Shown: positions 1-9,211, counted from the stretch's first letter. The stretch is DNA of 64,000 bases from Romboutsia_C sp015668195 (GCF_015668195.1 NZ_JADPFC010000005.1:124001-188000); one strand, 5' to 3'. A program made the numbers and translations. Notes: generated by a model not told the origin, from the letters alone.

Positions 1-1154
1 TGCAAATGGGTGCATGTGTAGGAGAAGGTATATCTAAAGGATTAGATAAATTAGACAATGAGGAAAAGTACTTTGTAACATGTGGAGCTAGTGCAGGTTT
101 ATCTGCAGCTTTTAATGCACCTTTAGCAGGAGTTATGTTTGCATTAGAAGAAGCGCATAAAAACTTTTCTCCATTAGTTTTAGCATCAGCAATGACAGCA
201 TCTATAACAGCGGATTTTGTGTCAAAGCAATTTTTTGGATTAATGCCATCATTACATACCGCAAAATTAAATGCAATGCCTTTAAGATATTACTGGGTTT
301 TAATAATATTAGGAATTGTAGTAGGAGTAAGCGGTGTATTATTTAATAGTGGTATATTAAAAACTCAAACTATATTTAAAAATAGTAAATTAAGTAAAGA
401 AGTAAAGATAATGATTCCTTTCATCTTAACAGGAATTATTGGGCTTATGTCACCGGTTTTATTAGGTGGAGGTCATGAACTTATTATGACATTGCAAGAA
501 CAGAACTTTACATTAAATTTACTAATGATATTGCTTGTAGCTAAATTCATATTTACATTTATATGTTTTGGATCAGGAGCCCCAGGAGGGATATTCTTCC
601 CATTATTAGCATTAGGTTCAATAGTAGGTAATATAGTAGGAATTATAAGTGCTATGTATATGGGAATACCATCAACTTATATAATTAATTTTGTAGTTCT
701 AGCAATGGCAGGTCACTTTGCAGCAATAGTAAAGGCACCTATAACAGCAATTATATTAATATTAGAAATGACAGGATCCCTTGATCATTTGTTACCACTT
801 TCAATAGTTGTAATAATAGCTCAGTTGACATCAGACTTACTTAATTCTCATCCTATATATGAAAGTCTTTTAGAAAGGCTGCTTGAAGGCGGGGAATATG
901 AATGTGAGACTAGTGTAAATAAAAAAACATTATTTGAAACAGTAGTTCATATCAATAGTGATTTAGATGGAAAATGTATAAAAGATATAATTTGGCCTAA
1001 AAATTGTTTAATAGTAGGGATAACTAGAGGAGATACAGAGATAATTCCTAAAGGTTCAACGAAGATAATGGCAGGCGATTATTTAACCATAATGGCAAAT
1101 CAATGTGAATGCTCAAATGTATTAGATGATGTAGTCAACTTAGCACAAAATTAA
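1..1154 (+). CDS. ClC-family chloride channel/transporter with C-terminal TrkA-C domain (5' truncated)
   Basis: The reading frame is open from the first base, so the N-terminal half lies outside the window. What remains begins just after the position of the GREGP gating motif of ClC proteins (the visible frame starts Q-M-G-A). Family signatures follow: the segment ending in FNAPLAGVMFALEE (about residues 35-50) and the anion-site motif GSGAPGGIFFP (about 190-200), then several hydrophobic helices. The last 80 or so residues lie outside the membrane and resemble a TrkA-C/RCK-C regulatory domain, which often binds nucleotides or ions. Whether it is a channel or a proton antiporter cannot be decided, because the gating-glutamate region is cut off. 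A bidirectional terminator follows. Confidence 0.9.
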   Translation, partial: QMGACVGEGISKGLDKLDNEEKYFVTCGASAGLSAAFNAPLAGVMFALEEAHKNFSPLVLASAMTASITADFVSKQFFGLMPSLHTAKLNAMPLRYYWVLIILGIVVGVSGVLFNSGILKTQTIFKNSKLSKEVKIMIPFILTGIIGLMSPVLLGGGHELIMTLQEQNFTLNLLMILLVAKFIFTFICFGSGAPGGIFFPLLALGSIVGNIVGIISAMYMGIPSTYIINFVVLAMAGHFAAIVKAPITAIILILEMTGSLDHLLPLSIVVIIAQLTSDLLNSHPIYESLLERLLEGGEYECETSVNKKTLFETVVHINSDLDGKCIKDIIWPKNCLIVGITRGDTEIIPKGSTKIMAGDYLTIMANQCECSNVLDDVVNLAQN

Positions 1155-1211
1155 AATTGTATGATATGCTATAGTTAAAATTATAAATTATTGTAATAAC
1201 TAAGATATAAT

Positions 1212-1254
1212 AAAAAAAGAACTAAAATCTTATAAAGATTTTAGTTCTTTTTTT
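1212..1254. terminator. Bidirectional Rho-independent terminator
   Basis: A perfect 20-bp stem with a 3-nt loop, A-rich on the left and T-rich on the right. It can end transcription of both the ClC gene from the left and the exonuclease gene from the right; its right arm overlaps the end of the latter. Confidence 0.85.
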
Positions 1255-2144
1255 ATTATATACTCACATAGGTTATAAATATTTGAATCTAAAAAATTAT
1301 CGTTAACCTTTAAAGGAATTATTTTATTTAATTGATAAAATAAAACTATATTATTATCTTTATCTATACCTTTATTTAAGTTTATACTAAGTAAAATATG
1401 CTTATCATCAGATAATATAGAATAATTATCACTATAAATATTTATAGGTACTTTGTTACCATCAAATATATTATATTTAAGTATCAATTTAGAATTACTT
1501 ATTTTAAAGGATAATGGTATAAGTTTTAAGAATAAACCTTTATTATCAATTACAATAGGTTTTAGTTTCTCCTCTAATAAATCTTTTATTTTATAAAGGT
1601 AGCCTAAATAGTATATATCCTCATAGTTGTGTAGCAATATTTTGTTTTTTAAATCATTAGACTTAGAAGACACAAATTCTTTGTATAGTTTTACGCTTTC
1701 TTTTCCTGAAATAGTGTCTTCTCTAGATATACCAATGTATTTTTCTATAGTTTTTAGTTTACAATCAGAAAGAGATAGTAGATCTTTAAATGGCCTTACA
1801 ATATTTAAAATATCAATATCATCATTTTTATTTAACTCAAAATTAATATTATATTTATTAAAACGAGAATTTAAAAATGGGATATCAAAGGCTAATCCAT
1901 TAAATGTTATATGAGTATCAAAGGCATTGATATCATTTATAAATGCTAACAATAAATCTTTTTCATCATCTTCAGTTTGAGCAAAATATTGTTTAATTAT
2001 GGTTTTATTATTTTTATTAAATAAAACTCCAATAAGTATAACTTTACAAAACTTAGGGCTAAGACCTGTAGTTTCTATATCAAATACGAAGGAATTAGAA
2101 GGAATATTTATAAAATTATCTAATGTCTTAGTTATGATTTCCAT
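1230..2144 (-). CDS. YprB-like RNase H-fold 3'-5' exonuclease domain protein
   Basis: A 304-residue protein. Near the N-terminus FVFDIETTGLSPKF has the DxE pair of DEDD exonucleases (Exo I), followed by HITFNGLAFDIPFL (Exo II, with N and D) around residues 75-95. This matches the predicted RNase_H_2/YprB family. A later segment has HNYEDIYYLGYL, a HxxxD pattern compatible with the Exo III motif. The C-terminal third is Ile/Asn/Lys-rich with no recognised domain. In Bacillus the family member sits beside a helicase gene; here a UvrD-type helicase is transcribed divergently. The substrate is unknown; an RNA or DNA 3'-5' exonuclease is the likely role. An upstream AAGGAG-like site supports the start. 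Confidence 0.75.
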   Translation of the reverse strand: MEIITKTLDNFINIPSNSFVFDIETTGLSPKFCKVILIGVLFNKNNKTIIKQYFAQTEDDEKDLLLAFINDINAFDTHITFNGLAFDIPFLNSRFNKYNINFELNKNDDIDILNIVRPFKDLLSLSDCKLKTIEKYIGISREDTISGKESVKLYKEFVSSKSNDLKNKILLHNYEDIYYLGYLYKIKDLLEEKLKPIVIDNKGLFLKLIPLSFKISNSKLILKYNIFDGNKVPINIYSDNYSILSDDKHILLSINLNKGIDKDNNIVLFYQLNKIIPLKVNDNFLDSNIYNLCEYIIKKELKSL

Positions 2145-2189
2145 AAAATTTCTCCTTTTTGAAATTATATATTATAATATAGTTTAGCT

Positions 2190-2215
2190 ATATAACCAAT
2201 ATAAAAAGGTTATAT
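2190..2215. promoter_or_regulatory. Inverted repeat in a divergent promoter region
   Basis: ATATAACC and GGTTATAT form an 8-bp inverted repeat separated by 10 nt between the divergent exonuclease and helicase genes. The position would suit an operator or a short hairpin. No regulator is known for it, and short AT-rich palindromes occur by chance in this genome. Confidence 0.25.
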
Positions 2216-2258
2216 TCATATTATAAATTAATGAAAGAATACTTCAAGGTGGTAAGTT

Positions 2259-4301
2259 ATGATAAGTATAGATAAATTAAATGAAAATCAAAAGGTTGCA
2301 GTAGAACATGTAGATGGACCTTGTATGGTATTAGCAGGTCCAGGATCAGGTAAAACAAGGGTTATAACCTATAGGATAGCAAATATGGTAGTAAATAAAG
2401 GCATAAGCCCTCGTAGTATACTTGCTATAAGTTTTACAAAAGCATCCTCAGTAGAAATGAAAAATAGAGCGTTAAGTTTAAGCAATGACCATAGAATGAA
2501 TAAGGTTACATATGGAACATTCCATTCTGTATTTTTTAGAATACTTAGGTACTTTGAGAAATATAACTTAGACAATATATTTGATGAAAAATCAAAGAGG
2601 CTATTATTAAAAGGCATATTAAAAAGCTTAAATATAGAAAATGCAGATGATGATGAAACTATAGGACAGGTAATAAATGAAATATCCTATGTTAAAAATG
2701 AATTGATGGATATTAGAGACTTTACATCAGAGATATTAACTAGTGATGAATTTTTAAAAACTTATAATCTATATGAAGAGCACAAAAACCAACATAATAA
2801 AATAGACTTTGATGATATGTTAATAAAGACATACCATTTATTAAATCATAATAAATCGGCACTAGATATGGTTCGTGGAATATATAGATATATATTAGTA
2901 GATGAGTTCCAGGATATAAACAAGGTCCAGTTTGAAGTACTAAAACTAATAGCTAATCCTAACAATAATATATTTGTAGTTGGAGACGAAGATCAAAGTA
3001 TATATGGATTTAGAGGTGCTAGACCAGACTTTTTATTGGAGTTTGAGGAATATTTTAAAGGAACTAAAAAAGTTTTATTAGATATAAATTATAGGTCAAA
3101 GGATGAAATAATAAATATAGCTAATAGATTAATAGAAAAAAATGAGAATAGATATGAAAAAGTTATAAAATGTCATCAAGGAGGAGGTGGAAATGTTAAG
3201 TATATCTCTCCTAATGATTCAGAAGAAGAGGCAGTGTTTATAGCTAAAGATATATTAGAAGAAATGAAAAAAGATTATGTTGAGTATACAGACTTTGCTG
3301 TAATATATAGAACTAATATACAATCAAGAGCACTAGTAGATGTATTTATGGATATGAGAATACCTTTTATAGTGAAAGATTCAATAATTACTATATATGA
3401 TCATTGGGCAGCTCAAGATATATTAGCTTATTTAAGAATAGGCATAAATCCAGATTCAAATAAAGATTGGGTTAGGATAATAAATAAACCATTTAGGTAT
3501 ATATCAAAAGAGCATGTAAATATGGTTAAGGATGAAAAAAACTTTATAAATGCTTTAATAAATAAATGTAACCTTCATCCAAAACAAGTAAAGACTATAA
3601 ATGATTTAGATATAGATTTAGGTTATTTAAAAACATTAAATCCTAAAAATGCAATTTCTTATATAAGAACAAGTTTAGATTATGATAGATATATACTAGA
3701 TTATTGCACAAATAGAAAAATAAAGACAAATGGGTTAATAGAAATATTAAATGAACTAGAAAGTTCTGCTACAAATTTCAATACAATACAAGAATACTTA
3801 GACCATATAGAAAGAGTAAAGTCAGAGTTGGTAGAAAATAAAAATAATCAAAATTCTGATGGAGTAATATTTACTACTATGCATAGTGCTAAAGGATTGG
3901 AGTTTAAAAATGTATATATAATAGGAGCTACAGAAGGAACTATTCCTCATGAAAAGTCTTACGATATAAATGATGAAGATAAAAAAAATAATCAAATTGA
4001 GGAAGAAAGAAGACTTATGTATGTGGCTATAACAAGAGCTGAAGAGAATATATATATAAGCTCTCCATCTAATAAGTATGGAAAGAAAGTATCTAAATCT
4101 AGATTTATAGATGATATTAAAGGAGCAACTAAAAAAGAAATAGAAAATTTAACAATAGGAGATAAGATTTATCATAAAAGATTCAAAGAAGGTACAATAG
4201 TACAAAAAAATAATAATTTAGTTAAAGTTAAGTTTAGTGATGGAGAAAGAACTTTAGACTATAAAGTGTGTTCAATAAAAAACGTAATTTATAAAATATA
4301 G
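2259..4301 (+). CDS. UvrD/Rep-family (PcrA-like) ATP-dependent DNA helicase
   Basis: A 680-residue superfamily 1A helicase. The motifs occur in order: Walker A AGPGSGKT near residue 27, Walker B VDEFQD near 215, GDEDQSIYGFRGA (motif III region) near 240, TMHSAKGLEF (motif V) near 545, and LMYVAITRAEENIYI (motif VI) near 590. It unwinds DNA 3' to 5' in repair or replication restart. It is slightly shorter than typical PcrA (about 720-740 residues), and its C-terminal 60 residues form a small KOW/Tudor-like beta domain (GDKIYHKRFKEGTIV) of the kind found in PcrA. Whether it is the main PcrA or a paralogue cannot be told from this window. AAGGTGG precedes the start. Confidence 0.92.
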   Translation: MISIDKLNENQKVAVEHVDGPCMVLAGPGSGKTRVITYRIANMVVNKGISPRSILAISFTKASSVEMKNRALSLSNDHRMNKVTYGTFHSVFFRILRYFEKYNLDNIFDEKSKRLLLKGILKSLNIENADDDETIGQVINEISYVKNELMDIRDFTSEILTSDEFLKTYNLYEEHKNQHNKIDFDDMLIKTYHLLNHNKSALDMVRGIYRYILVDEFQDINKVQFEVLKLIANPNNNIFVVGDEDQSIYGFRGARPDFLLEFEEYFKGTKKVLLDINYRSKDEIINIANRLIEKNENRYEKVIKCHQGGGGNVKYISPNDSEEEAVFIAKDILEEMKKDYVEYTDFAVIYRTNIQSRALVDVFMDMRIPFIVKDSIITIYDHWAAQDILAYLRIGINPDSNKDWVRIINKPFRYISKEHVNMVKDEKNFINALINKCNLHPKQVKTINDLDIDLGYLKTLNPKNAISYIRTSLDYDRYILDYCTNRKIKTNGLIEILNELESSATNFNTIQEYLDHIERVKSELVENKNNQNSDGVIFTTMHSAKGLEFKNVYIIGATEGTIPHEKSYDINDEDKKNNQIEEERRLMYVAITRAEENIYISSPSNKYGKKVSKSRFIDDIKGATKKEIENLTIGDKIYHKRFKEGTIVQKNNNLVKVKFSDGERTLDYKVCSIKNVIYKI

Positions 4302-4400
4302 GTTTAGTTAAATATAAAACAAGATAACTTAAACATCTTATCAATAAGTAAAATTACTTGAGGGAAGGAAAGTGACTAAAAATATATATTAGGTGAGAGT

Positions 4401-4844
4401 ATGAGTAAGAAAGTATCAAGAAAATTAGCATATGGTCTAACATTATTTATTCAGATAGCATTAGTAGTATCTGTTTTTATAATAGAGTATTTAACTGACA
4501 AAAATGCTGGAATTATACAATATATGCAACATAATAAGTTTGTATTTGAACATGGAATTTTAAATACAAATAACTTACAAATGATAAAAATAATATCAAT
4601 AATACTATTTATAATATTTGGAATGATATTTATGAATTGTATTAAGAATAAAAAAAATGCATTTATTAGATATCAAATTATTATATCTATGGTAATGAGC
4701 ATAATAGTTAGCATGGTTATAAGTAGTAATTACTTTATAGGTAAGTTAGCTTATCATTATTTCATAATAACATTTATTTTAGTATTAGCTATACAAATGT
4801 TGGTTGTAGGTATAACATTTTATATAGATAATAAGCAAAAATAG
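4401..4844 (+). CDS. Small four-helix membrane protein, function unknown
   Basis: A 147-residue protein with four predicted membrane segments (about residues 10-30, 60-80, 90-110 and 118-140) separated by short charged loops. I recognise no family. The ribosome binding site AGGTGAG precedes the ATG. It lies alone between the helicase gene and a bidirectional terminator shared with the convergent asparaginase gene. It could be co-transcribed with the helicase, but the 100-bp gap gives no evidence of a functional link. Confidence 0.7.
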   Translation: MSKKVSRKLAYGLTLFIQIALVVSVFIIEYLTDKNAGIIQYMQHNKFVFEHGILNTNNLQMIKIISIILFIIFGMIFMNCIKNKKNAFIRYQIIISMVMSIIVSMVISSNYFIGKLAYHYFIITFILVLAIQMLVVGITFYIDNKQK

Positions 4845-4867
4845 GACTTTATAAAGTCCTATTTTTG
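4837..4867. terminator. Bidirectional Rho-independent terminator
   Basis: A perfect palindrome centred on AGGACTTTATAAAGTCCT, flanked by A5 on the left and T5 on the right, between convergent genes. Confidence 0.85.
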
Positions 4868-4873
4868 TTTGTT

Positions 4874-5869
4874 TTAATAATATATGCCTTTTTCAAAGAA
4901 ATCTTTTATCTCACCTAAATCGTTTGTTTTTCCTAAAGCTAGCATAAGTTTTATTCTAGCCTTTTGACCAGGTAACTCTCCTCCAAAAATACATCCTAAG
5001 TTCTTTAAGTCTCTTCCAGAACCTAAGTATCCATAGCTATCAAATACCCTTCCAGAATGACATCTAGAAACTATTACAACAGGTATATCTTTCTCCCTAG
5101 CATATTTTACACCTTCATACATTTGAGGAGGTATATTACCTCTACCCATAGCTTCTATAACAATACCTTTGTATCCATTATCAGCAGCGAATTTTATAAG
5201 TTCGTCATCCATACCAACTCCAGATTTAAATAGAGCAACTTTAGATTCAACTTTATCTGTATCTATTATAGATCTATTGACAACATCCTTATATAAAACT
5301 AATTCGTTACAATCTATTATGCCAAGAGGCCCAGATGTTAAAGACTTAAAAGTATTTAATGATAATGTATTAGTTTTAGTAGCTTCAGAAGCTAAAAGTA
5401 CTTCATTGTTTAAAACTATAAGAACACCTTTGCCTATAGCATCATCAGATATAGCTGTACAAACAGCAGCAGATAAGTTACTTGGACCATCATATCCAAG
5501 CTCTGAACTACTTCTCATAGCTCCTGTAACTATAACAGGTTTTATACTAGTTATAGTTAAGTCTAAGAAATAAGCGGTTTCTTCTAAGCTATCAGTACCA
5601 TGAGTTATAACAACACCACATATATCTTCTCTAACAAGTAAATCATTAACATAATCCTTTAACTCCATCATTCTTTCAGGAGTCATATGAGGACCAGGTA
5701 TTTCATCAAAGTTTAAAACTTCTATTTCAGCAACCTTATCTATATTAGTTACCATAGACATTATTTGCTCTCCAGATAAAGTAGGAATAGCAGCTCCAAT
5801 TTCTTTATCTACAGTCATTGAGATAGTTCCACCTGTGAAAACTATAGCAACTTTTTTCTTTTTAGTCAT
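4874..5869 (-). CDS. Asparaginase (L-asparagine amidohydrolase)
   Basis: A 331-residue protein that hydrolyses L-asparagine to aspartate and ammonia. The first catalytic Thr is in FTGGTISM (near residue 15). The second triad motif HGTDSLEETAYFL is near residue 90, followed by GAMRSSSELGYDGPSNL with its conserved Ser/Asp. The C-terminal half has EAMGRGNIPP. No signal peptide is present, which points to a cytoplasmic enzyme. The ribosome binding site AGGAGGGAC lies just upstream of the ATG. A pair of probable small RNA genes lies upstream on the same strand (6155-6531), each with its own terminator, so the asparaginase gene probably has its own promoter. Confidence 0.92.
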   Translation of the reverse strand: MTKKKKVAIVFTGGTISMTVDKEIGAAIPTLSGEQIMSMVTNIDKVAEIEVLNFDEIPGPHMTPERMMELKDYVNDLLVREDICGVVITHGTDSLEETAYFLDLTITSIKPVIVTGAMRSSSELGYDGPSNLSAAVCTAISDDAIGKGVLIVLNNEVLLASEATKTNTLSLNTFKSLTSGPLGIIDCNELVLYKDVVNRSIIDTDKVESKVALFKSGVGMDDELIKFAADNGYKGIVIEAMGRGNIPPQMYEGVKYAREKDIPVVIVSRCHSGRVFDSYGYLGSGRDLKNLGCIFGGELPGQKARIKLMLALGKTNDLGEIKDFFEKGIYY

Positions 5870-6154
5870 GAATGTCCCTCCTTAAAAATATATACATATA
5901 TATCATAAGTAAATTATATCAAAAAAAAACTATATAAGCATATTAAATAAAGTTAATTATTTATTAAAAAGTAAGCAAAATTCATATAAATATGAATGAA
6001 AAATTAGAGGATTGCAAAAAAAGTCGATAAATGTAAAATAAAAGTGAAATTATACTTAGTATATAAAGAACTTTTATAATTTATAGGAAAAGATTCAAAG
6101 TTAAAAATCTTAGTAAAATATATACTTATTAAAATAGTTTATATTTTATTATAT

Positions 6155-6341
6155 AAAAAAAAGAGCTCGGGGAAGCTCTTTTTTGCAATCAAGTTGATTT
6201 CCGTTATCAACTTGATAAAATGGATATAAAGTTTATCCGTTCAAAAGGGGTATTGGGAATAGAGATTTTAATTAAGGTTATCAGGGGGATAACCATGTTT
6301 ATATACTATCAAATTTCGACATAAAAATCAATACTTTTCAA
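6155..6341 (-). ncRNA. Putative structured small RNA, unit 1 of a tandem pair
   Basis: Read on the minus strand, this unit starts with a conserved core (6337-6243) that folds with outer pairings (AGTATT with AATACC, GATTTT-type pairings inside) around a perfect 7-bp hairpin with a C-rich loop (6294-6276). Two further hairpins follow (one around 6233-6220, and a 9-bp stem 6214-6190). It ends in a terminator hairpin (6184-6157, loop UCCCCG) followed by eight U. The orientation rests on this U tract and on the matching arrangement in the second unit. There is no coding capacity. I recognise no Rfam riboswitch motif. The C-rich loops resemble those of small RNAs that pair with ribosome binding sites, but this is inference. 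Confidence 0.5.
6243..6337. repeat. Copy 1 of 95-bp conserved core
   Basis: About 95% identical to 6435-6528, differing by a one-base indel and a few substitutions outside the GGTTATC/GATAACC hairpin (6276-6294). Confidence 0.9.
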
Positions 6342-6364
6342 TAAAGTTAATTTATTATCAAACA

Positions 6365-6531
6365 AAATTTATAAAAATAAAACCTACTTCTTTTCCGATC
6401 TGAAGTAGGCCTTAAATGAATTAAATATTCATTTAAAAGGGGTATTGGGAATAGAGATTTTACTAAGGTTATCAGGGGGATAACCATGTTTATATATTAT
6501 CAAATTTCGACACGAAAATCAATACTTTAAA
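6365..6531 (-). ncRNA. Putative structured small RNA, unit 2 of a tandem pair
   Basis: Same architecture as the downstream unit on the minus strand: the conserved core (6528-6435) with its C-loop hairpin (6485-6467), a 10-bp AT hairpin (6437-6413), then a GC-containing terminator stem (6409-6383, arms CCTACTTC and GAAGTAGG) followed by TTTTATTTTT. The cores are almost identical but the downstream hairpins have unrelated sequences at equivalent positions. That suggests the core carries the function and the terminator is only needed as structure. A clear minus-strand promoter could not be identified upstream. Confidence 0.5.
6435..6528. repeat. Copy 2 of 95-bp conserved core
   Basis: Direct repeat of 6243-6337, 192 bp away. 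The internal hairpin is unchanged. Confidence 0.9.
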
Positions 6532-6843
6532 GAAAAATTTTGAAAAAAATTACAATTCTACAAAATAGTGATAATTTATAATTATTGAGTTAAAATTATA
6601 AATAGATATATAAAATAAACCAACAATTATATTTAATATATTTAGCAATATTATTTATTAAACCCTAAAAAGTACCGTAAATATGATATAATAGATAAGT
6701 CTATCTAGATTAATATATAATAGATAAAATTTTTGTATTAATTTGATAAAGTAATTTATAAATTGGAGAGACTAAATAAATAAAACATATTTGAATAATT
6801 TTAAGTTTATATAAATATTTAATACAGGAAGCTGGTGAAAACT

Positions 6844-7995
6844 ATGGAAATATATTTAGACAATAGCGCAACAACTAAACCATATAGTGAGGTTATTGAA
6901 AAAGTTGTTTATGCACTTAGTCATGACTATGCAAATCCATCATCTTTACATAGAAAGGGTGTTGAGGTAGAAAAAAATATAAAAGTAATAAGAAATGAAA
7001 TTGCTAAAACTTTAGGTGCTAAGGATAAGGAAATTTACTTTACATCTGGAGGAACGGAAGCTAACAATACTATAATTAGAGGTGTAGTTAATCTACATAA
7101 AAAAAGAAAAAATCATATAATATCTACGAGTATAGAGCATCCATCAGTTTTAAATACATTAAAGGATTTAGAAAGTGATGGATGTGAAGTAACATATTTA
7201 GATGTTGATAGAGATGGTAAAATAGATTTAGAAGAGCTTAAGAAAGCTATAAAGCCTACTACATGCTTAGTAACTATAATGCACGTAAACAATGAAGTAG
7301 GATCTATACAGCCTATCCAAGAAATAGGTAAGTATCTTAAGTCATTAAAAGACAAAGTTTATTTACATGTAGATGCTGTTCAGTCATATTCTAAGATAAA
7401 CTTTAGGCCATCGAAATATAATATAGATTTTATGAGTGTTAGTGGGCATAAATTCCACGGACCTAAAGGTATAGGATTTATGTATATAAAGGAAAGTAAT
7501 AGGATAAAACCTATGTTAACTGGTGGAGGACAAGAAATTGGTATAAGATCAGGAACAGAAAATACACCTGGTATATATGGATTAGGTGAGGCTGTAAAAA
7601 TAATAAATGCTGATTTAAATTCTAAAATAGAAAAAATATCTTCTCTAAAGAATTTACTTAAAGAAGAAATATCTAAAAATATAGAAGATATAAAAATAAA
7701 TTCTCCAGAAGATGGAGTGTGTCATATACTTAATATTTCATTTAAAGATATAAGAGGAGAAGTATTACTTCATTGCTTAGAACAAAGAGGTATGTATGTA
7801 TCTACAGGTTCTGCATGTTCTTCTAAGAAAAAAGGAAGTCATGTATTAACTCAAATGAAATTAACTAATGAAGAAATAGAAGGAGCTATAAGATTTAGCT
7901 TATCAGATTTAAATACAGAAGAAGAGGTTTTAGAAGCTGTAAAAATACTTAAAGAAGAAGTTGAGTCTTTAAGAAAAATAATAAGAAGAAGATAA
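6844..7995 (+). CDS. Cysteine desulfurase (NifS/IscS-like, probable ThiI partner)
   Basis: A PLP enzyme that takes sulfur from cysteine as a protein persulfide. Motifs (numbered from the ATG at 6844): YLDNSATT at residues 4-11, SGGTEANN near 70, HVDAVQSYSK near 177, the PLP-lysine motif SVSGHKFHGPKG near 200, GGGQEIGIRSGTEN near 230, and the active-site cysteine loop STGSACSSKKKGSH near 320. The long loop after the Cys is class I-like. A GTG at 6835 would add three residues; the ATG fits the family N-terminus better. thiI follows after 21 bp. With no iscU or rrf2 gene here, a dedicated desulfurase feeding ThiI, as Bacillus NifZ does, is the best reading. Confidence 0.93.
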   Translation: MEIYLDNSATTKPYSEVIEKVVYALSHDYANPSSLHRKGVEVEKNIKVIRNEIAKTLGAKDKEIYFTSGGTEANNTIIRGVVNLHKKRKNHIISTSIEHPSVLNTLKDLESDGCEVTYLDVDRDGKIDLEELKKAIKPTTCLVTIMHVNNEVGSIQPIQEIGKYLKSLKDKVYLHVDAVQSYSKINFRPSKYNIDFMSVSGHKFHGPKGIGFMYIKESNRIKPMLTGGGQEIGIRSGTENTPGIYGLGEAVKIINADLNSKIEKISSLKNLLKEEISKNIEDIKINSPEDGVCHILNISFKDIRGEVLLHCLEQRGMYVSTGSACSSKKKGSHVLTQMKLTNEEIEGAIRFSLSDLNTEEEVLEAVKILKEEVESLRKIIRRR

Positions 7996-8016
7996 TAAAA
8001 ATACGAGGTGATACAT

Positions 8017-9189
8017 TTGTATAATATATTAATAGTTAAGTACGGAGAAATAGGTGTAAAAGGAAAAAATAGATACTTATTTGAAAATAAGTTAATAAAA
8101 AATGTAAAAAATATGCTTAAGCCATTAGGTGACTTTAAAGTTTACAAAGAATTTGGAAGAATATATGTAGACTTAGAAGACTATGATTATGAAGAAGTTG
8201 CAGAAGAAGTAAGAAAAGTATTTGGTATAGTAGGAGTATGTCCAGCAATAAGAGCTGAGAAAGATTATACTAAATTAAAAGAATTAGCATTAGAAGTACT
8301 AGAAGAAAAAATAGATGCTGGAGCAAAGAGCTTTAAAGTAGAAAGTAAAAGAGGAGATAAGAGCTTTAAATTTACTTCTCAAGAAATGAGTAGAGATATA
8401 GCAGGTTACTTAGTATCTCAAGTGAAAGACAAAATAGCAGTTGATATAAGAAATCCAGAAGTTAGAATACGTTGTGAATATAGAGAAAATCATGTAATGG
8501 TATACAGTGATACTATACCAGGGTATGGAGGATTACCTCTTGGAACAAATGGTAGAGCGATGTCTTTATTATCTGGAGGAATAGATTCACCAGTTGCATC
8601 TTGGATGGTAGCAAAAAGAGGTATGGAATTAGAATGTATACATTTCCACAGTTATCCATTTACTAGTGAAAAATCTCAAGAAAAAGTAAGAGATTTAGGA
8701 AAAATATTAGCTAAGTACTGTGGAAGAGTAAGACTTCATAAAGTTAATATGTTAGAAATACAAAAAGCTATAGGTCTAAATTGTAAAGATGAAGAAATGA
8801 CTATAATATCAAGAAGATTTATGATGAGAATAGCCCAAGCAGTAGCAGAAAAAAGACACTGTGATGCTTTAGTTACAGGAGAGAGTATAGGACAGGTTGC
8901 ATCTCAAACTATACAAGGACTAACTTGTACAAATGCATCAGTTAGTATACCTGTATTTAGACCACTTATAGCTATGGATAAAACTGAGATAGTTGATATA
9001 GCTCAAAAAATAGGAACATTTGAAACATCAATACTTCCAGAAGAAGATTGTTGTACAGTATTTGCTCCTAAAAAACCAGTGACTAAGCCTAGGTTAGAGA
9101 GAATAGAAAAGTCAGAAAATGCATTAGATGTAGAAAAATTAATACAAGATGCTATAGATAACATAGAAGTAGAAGATTTAGAATTCTAA
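8017..9189 (+). CDS. thiI: tRNA 4-thiouridine synthetase ThiI (no rhodanese domain)
   Basis: It makes 4-thiouridine in tRNA by adenylating U8 and adding sulfur passed from a cysteine desulfurase. About 390 residues: an N-terminal ferredoxin-like part and THUMP domain (to about 165), then the PP-loop ATPase motif SLLSGGIDSPVASW near 185. The form ends without the C-terminal rhodanese domain of E. coli ThiI, as in Bacillus, where a dedicated desulfurase supplies sulfur directly; the gene just upstream fits that role. I place the start at TTG 8017 because GAGGTG is correctly spaced from it and the protein then begins MYNILIVKYGEIGVKGKN; a GTG at 8008 overlaps that ribosome binding site. A role in thiamine synthesis is possible. 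Confidence 0.94.
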   Translation: MYNILIVKYGEIGVKGKNRYLFENKLIKNVKNMLKPLGDFKVYKEFGRIYVDLEDYDYEEVAEEVRKVFGIVGVCPAIRAEKDYTKLKELALEVLEEKIDAGAKSFKVESKRGDKSFKFTSQEMSRDIAGYLVSQVKDKIAVDIRNPEVRIRCEYRENHVMVYSDTIPGYGGLPLGTNGRAMSLLSGGIDSPVASWMVAKRGMELECIHFHSYPFTSEKSQEKVRDLGKILAKYCGRVRLHKVNMLEIQKAIGLNCKDEEMTIISRRFMMRIAQAVAEKRHCDALVTGESIGQVASQTIQGLTCTNASVSIPVFRPLIAMDKTEIVDIAQKIGTFETSILPEEDCCTVFAPKKPVTKPRLERIEKSENALDVEKLIQDAIDNIEVEDLEF

Positions 9190-9211
9190 TTCTAAAATGC
9201 TAATATTAAAA

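Larger units (their letters stand above)
5870..6843. other. Long intergenic region with tandem small RNA-like units
   Basis: About 970 bp without a protein gene between the divergent asparaginase and cysteine desulfurase genes. The 5870-6150 part is featureless A/T-rich DNA. 6155-6531 holds two near-identical units with hairpins and minus-strand terminators, described separately. 6532-6680 is again A/T-rich. Two TATAAT boxes (6687-6692, preceded by TGA as an extended -10, and 6716-6721) probably belong to the promoter of the desulfurase/thiI pair; no strong -35 box is visible. Confidence 0.6.

Noticed and set aside
6157..6184. Plus-strand terminator at the first hairpin
   Set aside because: A T6 follows on the plus strand too, but no plus-strand transcription unit lies upstream, and the second unit has a T tract only on the minus strand.
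6155..6531. A known riboswitch, 6S RNA or CRISPR-like repeat
   Set aside because: I find none of the conserved motifs of the common riboswitches, and the paired outer ends are too short for a 6S RNA fold. Two repeats 192 bp apart are not a CRISPR array.
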